Positions 1-9,016 of a stretch of DNA of 64,000 nucleotides are shown here, piece by piece. A model generated the notes under the pieces. That model was given only the letters and a program-made list of their open reading frames with translations, made no database searches and had not been told where the DNA came from. The DNA lies in contig CAKQQY010000006.1 of assembly GCA_934271245.1 (NCBI GenBank), forward strand, positions 1-64,000, in the 5' to 3' direction. The stretch's first letter is position 1; every line of letters begins with the position of its first letter. This stretch comes from an uncultured Clostridia bacterium (GTDB lineage: Bacteria; Bacillota; Clostridia; Christensenellales; Borkfalkiaceae). Position numbers and translations under genes: made by a program.

Positions 1-29
1 ATTTTTTTATAAAAATTTTAAATTAGGTA

Positions 30-58
30 TTGACAACGCTTTTAATATAAGTTATAAT
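30..58 (+). promoter_or_regulatory. sigma-70-type promoter of the arabinofuranosidase operon
   Basis: A perfect TTGACA (30-35) and a perfect TATAAT (53-58) are separated by exactly 17 bases. The first gene starts 64 bases downstream of the -10, which leaves room for the twin operator that follows. Confidence 0.85.
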
Positions 59-61
59 CAA

Positions 62-95
62 GTTGATTATTCAAGGTTGATGTTGATTGTTCAAC
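62..95 (+). promoter_or_regulatory. twin inverted-repeat operator candidate
   Basis: Two near-identical sites lie just after the -10 box: GTTGATTATTCAAG (62-75) and GTTGATTGTTCAAC (82-95), start-to-start 20 bases apart, about two helical turns. The second has perfect GTTGA/TCAAC arms and the first has one mismatch. The position over the transcription start fits a repressor. The cognate regulator is not identified; no LacI-type gene lies in the window. Confidence 0.6.
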
Positions 96-121
96 AATTA
101 CTTAAAAAATAGGAGCCAAAA

Positions 122-1633
122 ATGAAAAATAGGATTGTAATCAATAAGAATTATGAAATAGGAAAAATCGAACGAGAATTATGGGGGAGTTTTGTCGAGC
201 ATATGGGGCGTTCGGTTTACGGAGGAATTTATGATCCGCAACATCCGGAAGCAGATGAAAACGGTTTCCGCAAGGACGTTATAGAGGCGGTAAAAGACTT
301 ACACGTTCCGTTTGTTCGCTATCCGGGGGGCAACTTCCTTTCCGGTTATTGTTGGAAAGACGGAATCGGGAAAGACAGACCCGTTCGTCTTGATCTTGCG
401 TGGGGGCAGATAGAACCGAATATTATAGGGTTGCACGAATTTTTTAAGTGGACGCAGTTGGTCGGAACGGATATTATGATGGCGGTGAATATGGGAACAG
501 GTACTCCGTCCGACGCCGCGCAGATAGTCGAGTATTGCAATCATGCGGGCGGAACGACACTTTCCGATTTGCGTAAAAAAAACGGACAAGAAGAGCCTTT
601 CGGGTTTAAGACCTGGTGTATCGGAAACGAAATGGACGGTGACTGGCAAATCTGTTCTTTGACGGCGGAAGAATACGGTCGTAAAGCAACGGAAACGGCA
701 AAGATGATGAAGTGGGTTGATTCGGACATACGTTTGACCGTGTGCGGTTCGTCTTCTCCGGATTTATCTTCTTATCCCGAGTGGGACAGGGTGGTGTTGC
801 AATACGCTTATAATTACATTGATTATATTTCCTTGCATAGATATTATTCCTATACCAAATCCGGCAGGGCGGAGGATTTTATGAGCGCGCATACGGATTT
901 CGACGCGTTTATTAAAACTATAGTGTCTACTGCGGATTACGTTGCGGCGTATAAACGTAGCAAAAAGAAAATGAAATTATCTATCGACGAGTGGAACGTG
1001 TGGCACGCGAAACCTACCGCCGTCGATAAAGACGTTTATAACGATACCGGTAAGGACAGATGGACGGTTGGCCCCCGCAGGGTAGAAAACGTATACGATT
1101 TGGCGGATGCGGTGACGTTTGCCGGGCTTGCCTGCACGCTTATCAATAATGCGGATAGGGTAAAAATGGGGTGCCTTGCTCAACTTGTTAACGTTATAGC
1201 CCCCGTTATGACGGAAAACGGCGGAAGAATGTTCCGCCAAACAATATATTATCCGTATCAACTTGCAATAAAATACGCTAAGGGAACGGCTCTTCGTCTT
1301 GCGTTGCAAACGGAAAAAATGGATAGTGATTACGGTGAAACGGAAAAGGTTTACGCGGCGTGCGCGTACGACGAAGGCGAATATGCCGTTTTCGCAATAA
1401 ATAAAACAAGCGAAGAACAGGATTGTTCTCTTGATTTCTCTTCCGATACCGTTTTCATGGAAGAGCGTGTCGAGATGACGGGCGGCATTCATGCACACAA
1501 CAGTTTCGACGAACCGGAAAAAGTCGTTCCGAAAAAAACGGCTTGTGAAAACGGCAATAAATCTCTGTTCGAGATTAAATTGCCACCGTACAGTTTCACC
1601 TTATTAAGGTTTAAAACAGTAAATGATTTATAA
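122..1633 (+). CDS. abfA: GH51 alpha-L-arabinofuranosidase
   Basis: This is a cytosolic enzyme that removes terminal alpha-L-arabinofuranosyl units from imported arabino-oligosaccharides. The 503-residue length is usual for GH51, and there is no signal peptide. The N-terminal WGSFVEHMGR and RYPGGNF segments are typical of the family. The acid/base is Glu170 in IGNEMDG and the nucleophile Glu290 in SIDEWNVW, within a TIM barrel; the last 120 or so residues form the beta-sandwich. The ATG at 122 follows an AGGAG (111-115). It is the first gene behind the promoter and twin operator, with the importer genes directly after it, so intake and cleavage of arabinosides are probably co-regulated. The family call is firm; the preferred linkage is not visible. 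Confidence 0.93.
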   Translation: MKNRIVINKNYEIGKIERELWGSFVEHMGRSVYGGIYDPQHPEADENGFRKDVIEAVKDLHVPFVRYPGGNFLSGYCWKDGIGKDRPVRLDLAWGQIEPNIIGLHEFFKWTQLVGTDIMMAVNMGTGTPSDAAQIVEYCNHAGGTTLSDLRKKNGQEEPFGFKTWCIGNEMDGDWQICSLTAEEYGRKATETAKMMKWVDSDIRLTVCGSSSPDLSSYPEWDRVVLQYAYNYIDYISLHRYYSYTKSGRAEDFMSAHTDFDAFIKTIVSTADYVAAYKRSKKKMKLSIDEWNVWHAKPTAVDKDVYNDTGKDRWTVGPRRVENVYDLADAVTFAGLACTLINNADRVKMGCLAQLVNVIAPVMTENGGRMFRQTIYYPYQLAIKYAKGTALRLALQTEKMDSDYGETEKVYAACAYDEGEYAVFAINKTSEEQDCSLDFSSDTVFMEERVEMTGGIHAHNSFDEPEKVVPKKTACENGNKSLFEIKLPPYSFTLLRFKTVNDL

Positions 1634-1653
1634 TGAAAATGGAGGGGAAAAAT

Positions 1654-3054
1654 ATGAACAAAAAGTTTAGAGCAATAGCGTTGACAATGTGTATGTTTCT
1701 GACGGTCGGAGTGTTGTCCGCTGGTTGCGGCGGGCCGAGCCAAGACATGGATGTGTCCGTTTCTATCGAAAGTATTCAGAAAAAGTATGACGCATCTTTA
1801 TATTCCTATTCGGGAGAACCCGTAACGATAACAATGTCGCACTGGGATTCCGACGGCGCAACATTAGAGCGCGCAGTTCTCGAAACGGAACTTAAAGCGT
1901 TCAAAAACCGTTATCCGACGATTAACGTAGAACTGGATATTATAAGCGATTACGAAAAAACGTACGCCACAAATATTTCCACAAACAATCTGCACGACGT
2001 ATTTATGGTTTCGGACGGCGTCTTTGCAAACTGGTCTACCGGCGGGAAAATGGTAAATCTTACGCCTTATATTCAGGCGAGTGAGATAGTAAATTTAGAC
2101 GGAATGTATGATTCCGTAGTAACACGTTATCGTTACGATTCCGCTTCCGGGCTTACGGGCGTGGGAGAACAACTCGTAATGCCGCGTGATATTTCCGCGC
2201 ACGTAATGTACTATAACAAAGATTATTTTGCTGCGAAAGGAGTCGAACTCCCTCCGTCTGACAGAATTATGACAATAGACGAAGCCGTTAAAATGTGGCA
2301 GGCTCTTACCGAACGCGACGGAGATTATATCGAAACGTACGGAGTCGCGGGATTAGTTATGGAAGGGCTTGTATGGTCTGCCGGCGGTGATTTTATTAAC
2401 GATTCACGTACGGGCTTCCCGACGGATCCCTCTGACATTGCCGCACTTAAAAAAGCCTATCAGTTTATTCAGGACGCATATTACAAATACGAGATTACTC
2501 CTCCCTCGGAATTCAGTTCCGGTATGGATCCCGCAACGCTGTTTTCGTTGCAAAAGGTGGCAACGGTAATTGCCGGAAGTTGGAACGTTGCGTCTTTCCG
2601 TACGTTGTCCTTTGATTGGGATATAGCGTATATTCCCGCATTTCCCGAAGCTTCGGTTAAGAATGCGTGGTCGGGTTCGGTAGGGTATGCAATAAGTAAT
2701 TCCTGTAAAAATAAAGAAGCCGCTTGGAAACTTGTCGAGTACATCGGCTCGCCCGAAGGACAGGAAATTCTTGCGGCGACGGGATTTCAGTTCCCGCTTT
2801 ACGAAAATATAGGTCTTTCAAAAGAATATCTTGACAGAGAGGTAAAGCTTAAACCGAATAATTACGAAGTATTTATTCATTCTGCAGCCAAGCAGCCTGC
2901 CGGTACGTGGACGTACACAAAGAGTACGCAATGGAAAGAACTCGGATACGATATGTTTTCCGAATATCTCCTCAATAACAATGCGGCAAACCGTTGGGAT
3001 GTAGACAGGTTCCTTGCCCGAGTAAAAGAAGCGGTGAATCAATATCTTGCATAA
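1654..3054 (+). CDS. sugar ABC transporter substrate-binding lipoprotein
   Basis: This is the extracytoplasmic binding component of a CUT1 sugar importer, tethered to the outer face of the membrane. The N-terminus is a lipoprotein signal peptide with lipobox LSAGC. The mature part has the bacterial family 1 solute-binding fold: ITMSHWDSDG opening strand, an FxNRYPTINVEL segment, and a GSWNVAS...SGSVGYAIS C-lobe with AAWKLVEYIGSPEGQ. I start it at the ATG at 1654, because a GGAGGGG (1641-1647) precedes it and the signal peptide begins there; an upstream in-frame ATG at 1633 only adds seven residues. It is followed by its two permeases. No ATPase gene is nearby. The likely ligand is an arabino-oligosaccharide, by context only. 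Confidence 0.9.
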   Translation: MNKKFRAIALTMCMFLTVGVLSAGCGGPSQDMDVSVSIESIQKKYDASLYSYSGEPVTITMSHWDSDGATLERAVLETELKAFKNRYPTINVELDIISDYEKTYATNISTNNLHDVFMVSDGVFANWSTGGKMVNLTPYIQASEIVNLDGMYDSVVTRYRYDSASGLTGVGEQLVMPRDISAHVMYYNKDYFAAKGVELPPSDRIMTIDEAVKMWQALTERDGDYIETYGVAGLVMEGLVWSAGGDFINDSRTGFPTDPSDIAALKKAYQFIQDAYYKYEITPPSEFSSGMDPATLFSLQKVATVIAGSWNVASFRTLSFDWDIAYIPAFPEASVKNAWSGSVGYAISNSCKNKEAAWKLVEYIGSPEGQEILAATGFQFPLYENIGLSKEYLDREVKLKPNNYEVFIHSAAKQPAGTWTYTKSTQWKELGYDMFSEYLLNNNAANRWDVDRFLARVKEAVNQYLA

Positions 3055-3066
3055 AGGGGGATTGAT

Positions 3067-4041
3067 ATGCGCTCAATCGATGTAAACGACGGGAAATTGA
3101 ACCCCGCGCTTGTCACAGACGGCGGTATGACGGGTATTCCCGAATCCCCGAAAAGGCAGAAAATGGCCGTAACAAAAAAAAGCGAATATTTTTGGGGGTG
3201 GGTGTTTATTGCACCTCTTACGATAGGATTTCTTCTGTTTACGGCGTTTCCGCTTGTGCTTTCGGTAATATATTCGTTCAGCGAGTACGATTTGTTTCAC
3301 GCGCCGATATTCATAGGTGTTTCAAATTTTGCAGAAGTTTTTCACGACACGTTTTTTCTGCGTTCGCTTCTTAACGCGCTCGTTTACTGTATAGGCGTGC
3401 CTATCGGCGCAACGCTTGCCCTTATTCTGTCTTCTATGTTAATAAACATTTCAAAAGGGTCGCTTGCGTTAAGAATGATTTTCTATCTGCCTACGATTTG
3501 CGGCGCCGTGGCGGTTGCGTTTATATGGCAATGGATGTATGCTCCGAATTATGGATTGCTGTGGGAATTTTTCAAAAAGATAGGCATTAAACCCGTTCAT
3601 TTCCTTTCATCGGGCTACATAATGCCATCCATGATGGTTATGGGTATATGGTCGGGACTCGGTATCAGCGTACTATTGTTTTATTCGTCGTTGGGCAACG
3701 TTTCTAAATCATTGTACGAAGCGGCTGATTTAGACGGCGCAAACGCGTTTCATAAGTTTGTCTATATCACCGTTCCGGGTGTTTCGCCGGTTATGTTTTA
3801 CATTTTGATTACGGGAATTCTCGGGTCGTTCCAGTCGTTTACGAACTTTCAGGTCATGACGAACGATCAGATAAATTACAGCAACGTTATGCCGGTTTGG
3901 TGGATTTATAAATTCACGGGAACTTACGGGTACCGTTACGGCTACGCTTCCGCGCTCGGCATGGTGTTCGGGTTGCTGCTTATTATGATTTCCGGAATAC
4001 AGTTTCTCGTATCGAAATTTTGGGTTAAGTACGATGCGTAA
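3067..4041 (+). CDS. sugar ABC transporter permease (MalF/UgpA type)
   Basis: This is the first of two membrane subunits of the importer whose binding protein lies just upstream. There are six hydrophobic segments from about residue 43 to the end. The cytoplasmic-loop EAA motif, which docks the ATPase, reads EAADLDGA followed by a VP in the VTVPG-like position. The N-terminal 40 residues are polar and longer than usual for the family. A run of Gs (3055-3061) precedes the ATG. The next permease follows directly and its ribosome site overlaps the end of this gene. Confidence 0.92.
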   Translation: MRSIDVNDGKLNPALVTDGGMTGIPESPKRQKMAVTKKSEYFWGWVFIAPLTIGFLLFTAFPLVLSVIYSFSEYDLFHAPIFIGVSNFAEVFHDTFFLRSLLNALVYCIGVPIGATLALILSSMLINISKGSLALRMIFYLPTICGAVAVAFIWQWMYAPNYGLLWEFFKKIGIKPVHFLSSGYIMPSMMVMGIWSGLGISVLLFYSSLGNVSKSLYEAADLDGANAFHKFVYITVPGVSPVMFYILITGILGSFQSFTNFQVMTNDQINYSNVMPVWWIYKFTGTYGYRYGYASALGMVFGLLLIMISGIQFLVSKFWVKYDA

Positions 4042-4054
4042 GGAGGAGAAAAAG

Positions 4055-4921
4055 GTGGCTGACATTTATTCCTTACAACGAAAATCGGAAGCAAAGCGTA
4101 TTGCCTTAAAAGTTTGCGCTTACGCCGTACTTATCTTTTTCGCGGTGCTGTTTATTATTCCTTTTCTGTTCGCTCTTTCCACTTCGTTTACTTCCCCTTA
4201 CGGGATATACGAGAAAAATTATAACTGGAAGTGGCACGCCGTAGACTTTTCAAACTATGCACGTCTTTTCAGAGAATATAACATCTGGGGAGGCTTTCTG
4301 AACAGTATTCTGTATATTATTCCGCCCATTTTTTTAGGTGTGTTTACGAGTGCTATGGCTGCTTTCGCGTTTGCGCGTCTGCGGTTCCCGGGGAAAACCG
4401 TAGTGTTTTATCTGCTTCTTTCCACGGTTGTTATGCCGGGGGTAATAACGTTGATTCCTTCCTATATACTGTTCGCAAGCGTATATAACTGGGCAAATAC
4501 GCCGTTGCCGCTTATTGTTCCGGGATGTTTCGGTGCGGCGCTTACTATGTTTTTTATTCGTCAATTTTTTATGACGCTTCCGAAAGAACTGGAATACGCC
4601 GCGCAGATTGACGGGTTAAACTGGTGGGGAATATTTATAAAAGTAGCGATTCCGCTTGCAAAACCCGTGTTGATAACACAGATCATCTTATCTTTCAACG
4701 GCGCTTATAACGATTATCTCGGACCGTTGCTTTATGTCGGCAACGTGGACGCGTACAAAACTTTGCAACTTGTTCTGTCTTCTATTTCTACGGTGCATAG
4801 CAAACCTTACACTTTGATGATGGCGGGCGCGGTCGTTGCGCTGATTCCTACTTTCATACTTTATCTTGCGGCGCAAAAGAGTTTCATCGAAGGAATAGTA
4901 ATGACAGGCATTAAAGGGTAA
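4055..4921 (+). CDS. sugar ABC transporter permease (MalG/UgpE type)
   Basis: This is the second membrane subunit of the arabinoside-type importer. It has six membrane segments and the EAA-like loop EYAAQIDGLN with an IPL at the expected distance, and ends in GIVMTGIKG, the typical C-terminus of MalG-like permeases. An ATG at 4034 is in frame and overlaps the previous gene, but AGGAGGAG (4041-4048) lies seven bases before a GTG at 4055, so I take GTG as the start, giving 288 residues. The stop of the previous gene lies within this ribosome site, which suggests coupled translation. Confidence 0.9.
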   Translation: MADIYSLQRKSEAKRIALKVCAYAVLIFFAVLFIIPFLFALSTSFTSPYGIYEKNYNWKWHAVDFSNYARLFREYNIWGGFLNSILYIIPPIFLGVFTSAMAAFAFARLRFPGKTVVFYLLLSTVVMPGVITLIPSYILFASVYNWANTPLPLIVPGCFGAALTMFFIRQFFMTLPKELEYAAQIDGLNWWGIFIKVAIPLAKPVLITQIILSFNGAYNDYLGPLLYVGNVDAYKTLQLVLSSISTVHSKPYTLMMAGAVVALIPTFILYLAAQKSFIEGIVMTGIKG

Positions 4922-4938
4922 TTAAAAAGGGGGAAAAT

Positions 4939-7326
4939 ATGAAAAAAAGAACTATTTTAACTTGTTTTGTTCTTATCGCGACATTAGGCGTTTCTATGTT
5001 TGCGGGTTGCGGTGATGCAGGAGATATATCCGACGGAGATGTTTCGTTTACTCTTCCCGATGCGCCCGAGTCTGCTATCGGAAACGTCGGCAACGTTAAA
5101 ACTCTTACTGCCGGCGGCTATCGAATAGATTTCGAAGGGGGAGAGGACGGTGTCGGCATAAAATTCGTCGACCTCGGCGCTTCAGATACGGAAAACGCGG
5201 TAAGTTTTGTCAATTCAAAACCCGCCATACTCAATGTGCGCGGTCCGGCAACCACTCTTTTAGGGGCATTTGACGAAAAAACCTATTCTGCGGGATACAG
5301 TAAAGTTGTCGGTAAAAAATACGGGTATCTTGCCACGGCTACCGTAAAAACGGGGAGCGGAAGCGAAGTGCTTTTTAACGACGCTTATTATATTACGAAA
5401 GCGGGTACGTTTGCCGTAAGCAGACAAACCAAAGTGCTTTCGGCAAATAAAACGGACGTCGGGTTTCAATCTGTTTATTCGCTTCTGGACGTGGGCGGAT
5501 CCAAACAGTACGCAAACTTCGATTATTTTATTCCGTCGATTATTTATAAAGATTCTTCCGATATGGTGAGAGGAGCAATAGCGTCTAATCTAAATCTTGA
5601 CAGAATTTATGTAAAGGAAACGAGAACGGGTTTGCCGCTTTCAATGTTAAGGAATAAGGAAAGCGGACGGTCGGTTGCAATCGCGCATCTCAACTCGAAA
5701 ATCACTTCCGGCGGTCAGGTCGCCGGCGGAATGAACGGCGCGGTTAACAATAAATTGCAATACGGTTCAATAGGATATACCGTCAATAAAGGCTTATCCG
5801 TGGACTTCTGTTACCCGTCGGCGGAAGGACCTATCACCTACGACAGCGGTTCGGGTTGGGCAAAACTGTATCACTCGTTTGAAAAGGGTACGGCGCAGCA
5901 ATACGAACTTTCTCTGCTGCCGACAAGCGAGAGCAGTTATGCGAAAGCGATGACCAAAACTTTCAAACAGGCATATGCCGCCGAATCGCCCGAAATCGCG
6001 TCAGACGTAGATATCGATAAAATTTACGACTATAACATCGAAGTGTTTGACGATACGTATAAAGAATTCGGAACAGGTACGTTAAAATCGGCAGGCGTTC
6101 CTTGGAGTATTCGTCTTGACGGAGGCTCTGCGGTAGAATACTCTTTCCAGATGGGTTTCGTCGGGCAGCAGATTCCCGTCGGATATCATCTGATGAGTAC
6201 GGGCTACGCGAATAAAAACGCGGCTCTTGTTGAAAAGGGTAAAGCAATTTTGAATTTCTGGACGTCGCCATCCATTATGAGAGATAAGCTTCCCATTGTC
6301 TGGTGGGATGCGAGAGATAACGATTCGGCAGGGCAGTCCCGCGGGTATCCGTGTTTTCTCCGTTGTTTCGTCGACGGCGCGGAAGGTATGCTGGATGCGT
6401 ACAGGATCGCGCTTAAAAACGGCGAAAATATGACGCAATGGAAAAACGCCGTTATCAAAATAGGCAGTTTTCTTGTAGAAAATCAAAATGACGACGGCTC
6501 TTTTTACCGCGCCTATAACACTAACGGTACGGTTTGCACGGATACTTCGGACAACCGTTTCCAAGGAACTTCTAAACGTAACACGCCCATTGCCGTGCGG
6601 TTCCTTTCGAAAATGTACGAATTTACGGGAGAGGAAAGGTATAAAGAGGCTGCTGTCAAAGCGGCGGATTACTGCTATGAAACCTTATATCTTGGTTTAG
6701 AAAAATATGTCGGCGGTACGCCGGACAATCCGAATACTGTGGATAAAGAAGCGGCTATTTACGCGATGTATTGTTTCAATGCGACTTATACTCTTACAAA
6801 AGACGCAAAGTATTTGGAAGCGGCGGAACACGCGGCCGTGTCCGCTATGAGTTGGGTGTACTGTTATGATTTTGCTTGCCCGTCATCTTCCGATAAGGCG
6901 GCGATTAACCCGTTTAACGACGGCGGAGTTTCGGGATTTTCTCTTATAGCCACGGGTCACTCGGGCGCCGACAATTTCTCCGCTTATATGTATTACGAAT
7001 TTTATAAAACTTATATTCAGACGGGAGACGAATTCTATCTTCACGCCGCAAAATTTTTGCAAAGCAACACCAAACTCAGTACCGATTATAAAGGAGAGAT
7101 GGGGTGGAAATACCGAGCGCTCGGACCGGAAGCGTCTACGGTGTGCGACTTTTCTTTCGGTACGGTCGGCGTGTGGCTGCCTTGGTCGGGAATTGCGAAT
7201 ATCGAGCCGATTGCAAATATGAGACTTGCTTTCGGAAACGCCGACATATCAAAGATTACTTCGAACAGATCGGAACTGGCTCAGGCTCTTGAAACCTACG
7301 GAAACGGCGGTAAATCAATAAATTAA
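4939..7326 (+). CDS. large lipoprotein, putative (alpha/alpha)6 glycosidase
   Basis: This is a membrane-anchored extracellular protein (lipobox FAGCG) of 795 residues. Residues 50-340 look like beta-sandwich sequence. Residues 370-770 are helical and repetitive, with hairpin-like units such as YEFTGEERYKEAAVKAADYC and LTKDAKYLEAAEHAAVSA, the pattern of six-hairpin glycosidases and related lyases. Acidic-aromatic stretches that could line a sugar cleft include WWDARDND, NDDGSFYRAY and ATGHSGADN. I cannot name a CAZy family. The position directly after the importer suggests it trims the same glycan at the surface. Its last codons are copied 1.7 kb downstream (see the repeats). Confidence 0.6.
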   Translation: MKKRTILTCFVLIATLGVSMFAGCGDAGDISDGDVSFTLPDAPESAIGNVGNVKTLTAGGYRIDFEGGEDGVGIKFVDLGASDTENAVSFVNSKPAILNVRGPATTLLGAFDEKTYSAGYSKVVGKKYGYLATATVKTGSGSEVLFNDAYYITKAGTFAVSRQTKVLSANKTDVGFQSVYSLLDVGGSKQYANFDYFIPSIIYKDSSDMVRGAIASNLNLDRIYVKETRTGLPLSMLRNKESGRSVAIAHLNSKITSGGQVAGGMNGAVNNKLQYGSIGYTVNKGLSVDFCYPSAEGPITYDSGSGWAKLYHSFEKGTAQQYELSLLPTSESSYAKAMTKTFKQAYAAESPEIASDVDIDKIYDYNIEVFDDTYKEFGTGTLKSAGVPWSIRLDGGSAVEYSFQMGFVGQQIPVGYHLMSTGYANKNAALVEKGKAILNFWTSPSIMRDKLPIVWWDARDNDSAGQSRGYPCFLRCFVDGAEGMLDAYRIALKNGENMTQWKNAVIKIGSFLVENQNDDGSFYRAYNTNGTVCTDTSDNRFQGTSKRNTPIAVRFLSKMYEFTGEERYKEAAVKAADYCYETLYLGLEKYVGGTPDNPNTVDKEAAIYAMYCFNATYTLTKDAKYLEAAEHAAVSAMSWVYCYDFACPSSSDKAAINPFNDGGVSGFSLIATGHSGADNFSAYMYYEFYKTYIQTGDEFYLHAAKFLQSNTKLSTDYKGEMGWKYRALGPEASTVCDFSFGTVGVWLPWSGIANIEPIANMRLAFGNADISKITSNRSELAQALETYGNGGKSIN

Positions 7327-8080
7327 AAAGATTATATTTAAGGAGAAAAATATAATGATAAAAAGCAAAAGGTTTTTCTTAACTACGGTGTTTGCTTTTA
7401 TGCTGATGTTTAGCGCAGCATTTGGTGGAATTATGTTTACTGCTCACGCCACAAATGTTCCGTTGAAAAACGACGGAACCTGGTTTGCGGCGCCTGATTT
7501 GGGCAGCGGAATTCCCGATGTGTGGACCTTCAACGAAGACGGCACGCTTACAAGCACAAACACGGCGTTTACGGGCAATATGTTGATGACGACAAATGCG
7601 GATTTGGTGGGAGACTATGCAATTGAAGCGGTTTTTCAAGGCAGTAACGACACCGAAGTCCTTAACGAAATCAATATGGGCTTTACGCCTTGGTATCTGG
7701 ATGCTAATAATTTCGTTATCGTTTACATGAGATGGCAACCCGATAAAGGATTCAATCTTATCAATATTCAGACCGCTTACAGACAAAACGGGGAAAATTT
7801 GTCTTGGGGCGACTGTTGGTTGGATTTTGCTTATAAAGATACTCTTTTTACGCTGAAACCCACAGATTCGATTAAAATGCGTGTAGAAAAGAGACTGAAC
7901 GTGTCTAAGGGGTTGGACGAATATTTCGTTACCGTTTCCAGCGGTGACATATCAGAAACGCCTTCTAACAGGGGTATTGCAATATCCGTTCCATATTTCA
8001 ACAAACCTGCCTATGTCGGTTTATATACGAATAACGACACCGTAAAGATTTCAAACTTCAAAACGGAATCTGTTACGGAC
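7300..8080 (+). repeat. tandem duplication, copy 1
   Basis: About 780 bases, from the last eight codons of the 795-residue lipoprotein gene through the leader, ribosome site, signal peptide and first domain of the next gene, recur at 9017-9795 with high identity. Many stretches of 30 or more bases match exactly. Identity stops after the ESVTD codons, where the two proteins diverge. Confidence 0.85.
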
Positions 8081-8542
8081 GGGGTAACTCTTCCGCAGGG
8101 AAAAGCGCTCGGGGCATCGGTAAGGCTGGATAAAAACGGTATGCGGTTCGGATTTGCGTTAAAAGAAGCGGACTATAATTTCCTTGCGGAAAAATTCGGC
8201 GAGAATTACGATATAGGGTTTGCCGTTATGAAAAACGGTATTACGAAATATCGTTCCGTAAAAGATGCAACTTGGTCCGATATAACGATAGGTGGCGAAA
8301 ATTATAAATTTGTGGTGTTTACTATTCTCGGCGTTCCTGAAAACGAAACGGAAACAGTATTATCGTATTACGGTTATTTAGAAATCGGAGGTACAAAACT
8401 GTCTGTAACGGAAACTTTGGAAAGAAGTCTTGATCAGACGGTTAAGAAGGCATATGCATCCGCAAAGGCGACCGATAATCAAACCGTATTAACCGCAATT
8501 GTATCGGTTTACGGCGAGAGATATGCCGTAACAGGGGCATAA
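7355..8542 (+). CDS. secreted glycan-binding-like protein with a Clostridial DUF
   Basis: This 395-residue protein begins with a clear Sec signal peptide ending near TAHAT. Residues 33-245 look like a jelly-roll domain of the LamG/DUF1080 type (DLVGDYAIEAVFQGS, GFTPWYLDANNFVIVYM, PAYVGLYTNNDTVKISNF). Residues 248-395 form a separate domain starting GASVRLDKNGMRFGF, which I also see in the SGNH protein at 14003. No C-terminal anchor is visible, so it is probably released or held non-covalently. The ribosome site is AAGGAGAA. Its first domain is nearly the same as the start of the protein at 9070. No catalytic residues are evident, so binding is the likelier role. Confidence 0.65.
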   Translation: MIKSKRFFLTTVFAFMLMFSAAFGGIMFTAHATNVPLKNDGTWFAAPDLGSGIPDVWTFNEDGTLTSTNTAFTGNMLMTTNADLVGDYAIEAVFQGSNDTEVLNEINMGFTPWYLDANNFVIVYMRWQPDKGFNLINIQTAYRQNGENLSWGDCWLDFAYKDTLFTLKPTDSIKMRVEKRLNVSKGLDEYFVTVSSGDISETPSNRGIAISVPYFNKPAYVGLYTNNDTVKISNFKTESVTDGVTLPQGKALGASVRLDKNGMRFGFALKEADYNFLAEKFGENYDIGFAVMKNGITKYRSVKDATWSDITIGGENYKFVVFTILGVPENETETVLSYYGYLEIGGTKLSVTETLERSLDQTVKKAYASAKATDNQTVLTAIVSVYGERYAVTGA

Positions 8543-8759
8543 TGACAGCGGATATTACTAAAAAACCGCGATAGTTATATGTTTTTTAGGTACTGCGTGT
8601 ATTTTCTCTATCGGATAAAGAAAGGAAGCTCCTCAAAAGTTGCAGCGGAAAGAGAAAATCGAAAAAAAATATAATGATTCCGAAGACATGTCGGAAGAGT
8701 GGAGCTGTTGGGATAACATATAACAAAAAGTAAAAAAATTTATACGGAGACAATGTTTT
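8543..8759 (+). other. short intergenic stretch
   Basis: No recognisable gene. One open frame from a TTG at 8640 to a TAA at 8723 would encode 27 residues with an acidic, Trp-rich tail (SEDMSEEWSCWDNI). Its ribosome site is poor, so I do not call it. It may be a decayed relative of the micro-protein that follows. Confidence 0.3.
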
Positions 8760-8900
8760 ATGAAAAAAGGATATAATAAGCCGATATTAAGCATTACCGA
8801 GTTAAATGAGAACATAGTATTGACAAATTCTGGGCTTAACGATAGTTTCAATAAATCGTCCAACGAAATCGAAACCAACTGGGGAGAATTTTGGAGTTAA
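8760..8900 (+). CDS. micro-protein of the MKK-Y-KP type (46 aa)
   Basis: The frame ATG-AAA-AAA-GGA-TAT-AAT-AAG-CCG starts at 8760, after a GGAG (8746-8749). It encodes 46 residues beginning MKKGYNKPILSITELNEN, with IVLTNSG in the middle and an acidic, Trp-containing tail ending GEFWS. A second gene of the same plan (16553-16681) also sits beside a LamG-type surface protein gene. Short proteins with an MKK-x-Y-x-KP start and a V/I-x-x-S-G centre are, from memory, common in gut Clostridia and of unknown role. There is no signal peptide or membrane segment. Coding is supported by the ribosome site and the shared plan. Confidence 0.6.
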   Translation: MKKGYNKPILSITELNENIVLTNSGLNDSFNKSSNEIETNWGEFWS

Positions 8901-9016
8901 AAAATCTGTGTAGATTATTGAATAAAAAAGAGAAGAATAAATTTATTTTTCTTTTTAAGAGTTTTGTCTTTTGTGTTTTTCGTCTGTTTTCGTGCGGCGA
9001 TTTTGCCATAGAAACG

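Noticed and set aside
8640..8723. 27-codon frame with acidic, Trp-rich tail
   Set aside because: It needs a TTG start with a poorly placed ribosome site and has no counterpart elsewhere; noted only as a possible relic.
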